A DNA stretch of 64,000 nucleotides, taken from positions 1,798,001 to 1,862,000 of the forward strand of contig NC_031674.1 of NCBI RefSeq assembly GCF_001640025.1, read 5' to 3'. The position numbers were made by a program, and so were the translations under genes. This document shows positions 60,279-64,000 of this stretch, piece after piece; the stretch's first letter is position 1; each line of letters opens with the position of its first letter. The notes beneath the pieces were generated by a model. The model worked only from the letters and a program-made list of their open reading frames with translations. It did no database searches and had not been told where the DNA came from. This DNA is from Sugiyamaella lignohabitans. Lineage: Eukaryota; Ascomycota; Dipodascomycetes; Dipodascales; Trichomonascaceae.

Positions 60279-62103
60279 GATTGCACCGGTAATCCAGAAA
60301 TTAAAAGGACAATAAACAATCACAACAACAAATAATAAAAAAATAATAAAAATAATCCAGTAAACAATCAATTACCAGAGCAACAAACACGGGGTGATCT
60401 TCAAAACGTCAAAATCTCGATGTAACAAAATTGTTCAGCGAGTCAAACGTTGTGGTAAAGATGAAGAAAAAGTGTATCTCACGGGGCGACAGCCCCTGTA
60501 TATATACTTTGAATTTATAAATTATGGCTCTTTTGAATTATGCACGGGGTCATGTGGAAGGGAAGCATCGGTATAGTGCTTGAACCTGCGTCAACGCGTA
60601 TAACGAGCATGATGCACGTGACCGTGAGATACTCTTAATTCTTCTTCATAATGGCCCATGTAGATAGCTTATCGGCTAATTGCTATAGCTTTTGATCCAT
60701 ACATATCTGAATGTCGCTGGAATCTGTTTCTGTATTGTTTTATCAGTGAGTACTCAAGAATGATCGACGTACTTGGCAGGCGATGAGCATGATAATGCAT
60801 CATGCAATAAGTCCCTGCAGAGATAAGGCAAGTCGGCTATTAAACTTTACGACTTTATCAAGCTCACCAAGCAGGAGTTCCTTGTAAAAAGGTCAGCGAC
60901 ACTTTCTGTTTTTTACCTTAAATTAAACGGAGTTATATATGTAGCAAGTTTATCAATCGGGAAAGTGAGAATTAAAAAGGACATGTATTTAGAAGAGATA
61001 TGAGCCACCTTTTTGATTTTTATCGATTGTATCTTAATTTGTTACTATTTATATTAAGAGTAAGTATAAGAAAAAATTGTGAGATTTGACCAACCTTACC
61101 ACTTCATAGTAATACATTCTAGAAGTTCTTCACCGGACTAAATGCATAGTCTCTTCGGCGACATACGGGAAACAAGAATGAAAGAGGATACTTTCGAAAC
61201 CCCCTACTTTGATCAGAAGGAAGTTAAGGCATGAGAGGTAAATAACCCCTGTCTTCCCGCATGATAAAAACAACACTCGAACAATTTTCTCAAGACCTCC
61301 TTCAACACGCATTGCAGAGCCTACTGCAACTTACTCTCGCTCATTGTAGAAGGCCAAATCATTGGGAATTAAGACCCAAAGACCCTGTAGAATATTATCC
61401 GAAAATATTTCGTACCAGTCAATATACATTCCTTGAAACCTTATGTAGTCACCTGATAAATTATCGTAATCCAGTCATTTCTCTCCCGTCCGCATCTACA
61501 GATCAAACTGGACAAACATACTCTTTTGAGCTGCAATTTTCAGATATTAATGATGTTTGTATCGTGGAGCATATGAAAAAGTCGAGTATACGCTTTTCTC
61601 TACCAAGAAAATTATAGACACAAATCTGTTTACTTTACCTAAGAAGAGATCACAACTACATTTAAGGCACCGTGATCCTGCGCCAGAGGAGCCCTGTCAG
61701 TCAGAAGTACGCCCTTCCGACACACAGTAGTTTTCGTCCGTTTTTTTTTTCTTAGATTCCCTTCCTGTCGTAGATTCTACATAATTGGACATTCCCCTAT
61801 AAAGCTAAAATTCCATGCCCGTAGCTATAAAAATACTATTTCCGACTCTCTCGTGGTCACCTTACTGATGGCGTACGGCAGCCCGACGCAGTGGCAGCAT
61901 TTGAGCCGCGCCAGCGGATCATGCCGCGGGAAGAATGCGCCGGAGTCGCGAAGCATGAACACCTAGCTTTTGCTGATGTTGATGAGATAATCGGGTCAAG
62001 TCTCAGAGTTAACAGTTGATCTAGAGACCATAAGCTACGAGACAACTGAGCAGGTTACTTACGCAAAGTTGAAATACGAGTTAGACTAAGACAGACAGAT
62101 AAA
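60279..62103. other. Mostly non-coding stretch between the unknown gene and ARL1
   Basis: About 1.8 kb. It contains a CACGTGAC E-box at 60615-60622, a 118-codon frame at 61261-61617 (listed separately as doubtful) and a short GC-rich island at 61865-61965 with no recognised identity. No GC fold-back elements. Confidence 0.45.
61261..61617 (+). CDS. Doubtful 118-residue hypothetical protein
   Basis: ATG-initiated frame beginning MIKTTLEQFSQDLLQHALQS with mixed, protein-like composition (Cys, His, Trp and Tyr all present, no low complexity). I know no relative and see no splice-site or context support. In AT-rich intergenic DNA a frame of this length can arise by chance. Confidence 0.25.
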   Translation: MIKTTLEQFSQDLLQHALQSLLQLTLAHCRRPNHWELRPKDPVEYYPKIFRTSQYTFLETLCSHLINYRNPVISLPSASTDQTGQTYSFELQFSDINDVCIVEHMKKSSIRFSLPRKL

Positions 62104-63172
62104 ATGGGTAAGTTTTAGGCGTGCTGTGTATGGATGCACAGGGCAACTGGTGCCTGCCGTAAGCACTGATTCCTGTTTAGCAGAGCTTGGGATTACGGTC
62201 GGAAGACAATAATACTAACCTGACCTAGGAATATCTTTTGGTAAACTATTCTCGCGGTTATGGAATACCGACAAAGAGATAAGAGTCCTAATTCTGGGAT
62301 TAGATGGTGCTGGTAAAACGACAATTCTATACAAACTCCAGGTAAGCTTATAATCTATATGGCATGAGTCTTGTGTTTGATTTTATTGGTGAGAAAATGA
62401 GCTGGTGGAATGGAGGGATATAAGCAGGGTTATATATCTGAATCGAGAAAGGAAAACAGTCATCTTCTTCCGGTTCCCGCCTTGATTCTACAGTTGACTG
62501 GAGAACGCTCTTTCGTTTCCGTTTCCGTAGCATGAATTTTGACAGTCCATAACTGAACATCACTAACAGATTAGATTGGTGAAGTGGTGTCTACAGTGCC
62601 TACCATCGGCTTTAATGTCGAAACACTTACATACAAAAACCTTAAATTCAATGTCTGGGTAAGTATCCATTGAGCTGGGCAGAATTTTTAATACTTCGCG
62701 GTTACCGTACTTTGTAGATTCAAAGGTCTAGCAGTAGAAAAGTGTTGATGAAAGTGGTGATGGATTCTTGGTCTGCAAGTATTGACCCTGTAACTTGGAT
62801 CGTATTGAACTAACAAAATAGGATCTGGGAGGACAGACAAGTATACGACCATACTGGCGATGCTATTATGCAAATACAATGGCAGTAATTTTTGTCGTGG
62901 ATTCAACTGACAAGGACCGAATTTCGACTAGTGCTGAGGAATTACATACCATGCTTAAAGAAGACGAGCTCTCAGATGCGGCATTGCTCGTGTTTGCTAA
63001 TAAGCAGGATCAGAAGGGGGCATTGACGGCGTCAGAGGTTTCAAAGGCATTGGATCTTGTCAGTCTTAAAGATCGTAGTTGGAGTATAATGGCATGTAGT
63101 GCTATACGTGGTGATGGCCTTAATGAAGGTCTGGATTGGCTGGTAAATGTAATAAAAGAGGAGCATATCTGA
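62104..63172 (+). CDS. ARL1: ARF-like GTPase Arl1, four exons with a 4-nt first exon
   Basis: Trans-Golgi small GTPase that recruits GRIP-domain tethers such as Imh1. Exons 62104-62107, 62229-62341, 62575-62658 and 62822-63172; donors GTAAGT, GTAAGC, GTAAGT; branch points TACTAAC, CACTAAC and AACTAAC close to each acceptor. Exon 1 is just ATGG, so the myristoylated glycine codon is split. 183 residues, the same as yeast. Motifs are N-myristoylation MGISFGK, P-loop GLDGAGKT, switch [12 protein letters not shown], interswitch [19 protein letters not shown] (WDLGGQ switch II), NKQD and CSA. CTG codes the Leu of DLGGQ. Exon joins fall at LYKLQ/IGEVV and NVW/DLGG. Identity is certain. Confidence 0.97.
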
Positions 63173-64000
63173 ACCATGTAATGAATAAAAGAATTTCACT
63201 TTAGCTCGGGCTCCTTATAGTTCTCCCTGTTAGGACGATATCTTGGACCGATATCTTCCGGGCTTAGAGCTTGCTATTTGCTTTCAAAAGTATGGCTGTT
63301 TTGGCAGTAACAAAGTAATAATGCCCGTCAAAAAGTCGAACAAGAAACGTTTCGTAACTTAAACCCGGACCCGTTAGTAAATAGGATCCTCCAAGAAAAT
63401 TTCTTTCTGCCCAGAAGATCGCTCCATATTCTTATAATCTCTAGTTGGTCTACTCTTGAGTTCTTTTGAGTTCAAAAATAGAAATACGATACCCCTGTTA
63501 ATTTCTTTGGTGATAATATTATGCATGGTCAGTTTGTCCCACTGCATTAAATGATCTGCATTATCTTATCTTTTGCCCTGGTGATCTTTGCGTCTATCAC
63601 CGTGCAATCGCCATACTAATATTCTCCGCTATACTGCAATATCACGGAGTTGAACAAATCGAGCTTATAATTATCTACCCATATCTATACACTTGTAGCT
63701 AATAATCTTAGATTACAAGCTAGTTTGCCTGAACGAGTCCTCAATATATCACGTGCAAACCGTTCCAAACTCGCGGCATAACGCTCGATTATACGGACCC
63801 TGCAGTGAACCCCATACCCTGCCCATACCCAGGTCAGAATAACTTTGAAAGTTCTTGTATATATTAAGGGTGCTAGGCATTGACCTCTTAACTTCTTTCA
63901 TATGTCTTTTATTTAACTCAATTCGAGAGATTCTGATCTTATAATGAGTGAATTTTTTTTAACCAGCATTTTTTACTTTTAACTAAATTTCATCAATGGT
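63173..64000. other. Gene-free right end
   Basis: AT-rich flank after ARL1. An ATG occurs in the last bases (63996) after a TATATATTAAGG box at about 63858, so a gene may begin at the window edge, but this cannot be judged here. Confidence 0.4.

Noticed and set aside
62229..63172. CTG-clade (CUG = Ser) origin
   Set aside because: CTG falls at invariant leucines in ARL1 (ILGLDG, DLGGQ), so the standard code applies.

Overview
This is nuclear DNA from an ascomycete budding yeast (Saccharomycotina). It has 24 recognisable protein genes on both strands, short 5'-biased introns with ACTAAC branch points, and long gene-free stretches. CUG is read as leucine: ARL1 uses CTG at the invariant Leu of its ILGLDG and DLGGQ motifs, so this is not a CTG-Ser yeast. 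An alternative oxidase and a POLD4/Cdm1-type DNA polymerase delta subunit, both absent from Saccharomyces cerevisiae, point to an early-branching lineage. A Trichomonascaceae/Dipodascaceae-like yeast such as Sugiyamaella is my guess, not something the sequence proves.

Layout. 0-4 kb: CQD1 (5' end cut by the window edge) converges on an amino-acid/GABA-type permease. 4-7 kb is empty apart from repeats. 7-10 kb: alternative oxidase converges on BUD32. 10-12.6 kb is empty. 12.6-23.4 kb is gene-dense: chitinase, EFM7, COQ2, JIP5, POLD4, a DHA1 drug/polyamine transporter and TAF4. 24-32.6 kb: RCL1, MVP1, COQ10, RPN7. 34.7-40 kb: a hexokinase with a hidden first exon, then RTG2. 45-49 kb: a GAP1-like permease converges on a sugar transporter. 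52.8-58.3 kb: LEU4, YAF9, RER1. 59.5-63.2 kb: an unrecognised membrane protein and ARL1 with three introns. I see no rRNA, no tRNA and no autonomous transposon.

The outstanding feature is a family of GC-rich fold-back elements: 39 loci and about 56 arms in 64 kb. The best-formed unit is about 138-140 bp. Its outer ends read TGCCTCC...GGAGGCA, each arm holds a CTGGGGC-NNN-GCCCCAG hairpin, and the inner ends are of two kinds. Type A carries CTCGCTTCGCTCGAGTCG and type B carries CTCCTGC-TTC-GCAGGAG. No copy lies in a coding exon. Six of the 12 introns I reconstructed contain one, and 14 of 24 genes have one within 100 bp after the stop codon, whereas none lies within 100 bp upstream of a start. 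I do not know a published name for this family. It looks like a non-autonomous, MITE-like or GC-cluster-like element tolerated, or used, in 3' ends and introns.

The genes are mostly unlinked housekeeping functions. Four concern ubiquinone (CQD1, COQ2, COQ10 and the ubiquinol-consuming alternative oxidase), which I treat as probably coincidental. Others serve ribosome and tRNA biogenesis (RCL1, JIP5, BUD32), transcription and chromatin (TAF4, YAF9), vesicle traffic (MVP1, RER1, ARL1), nutrient uptake and sensing (two permeases, sugar transporter, hexokinase, RTG2) and leucine synthesis (LEU4).
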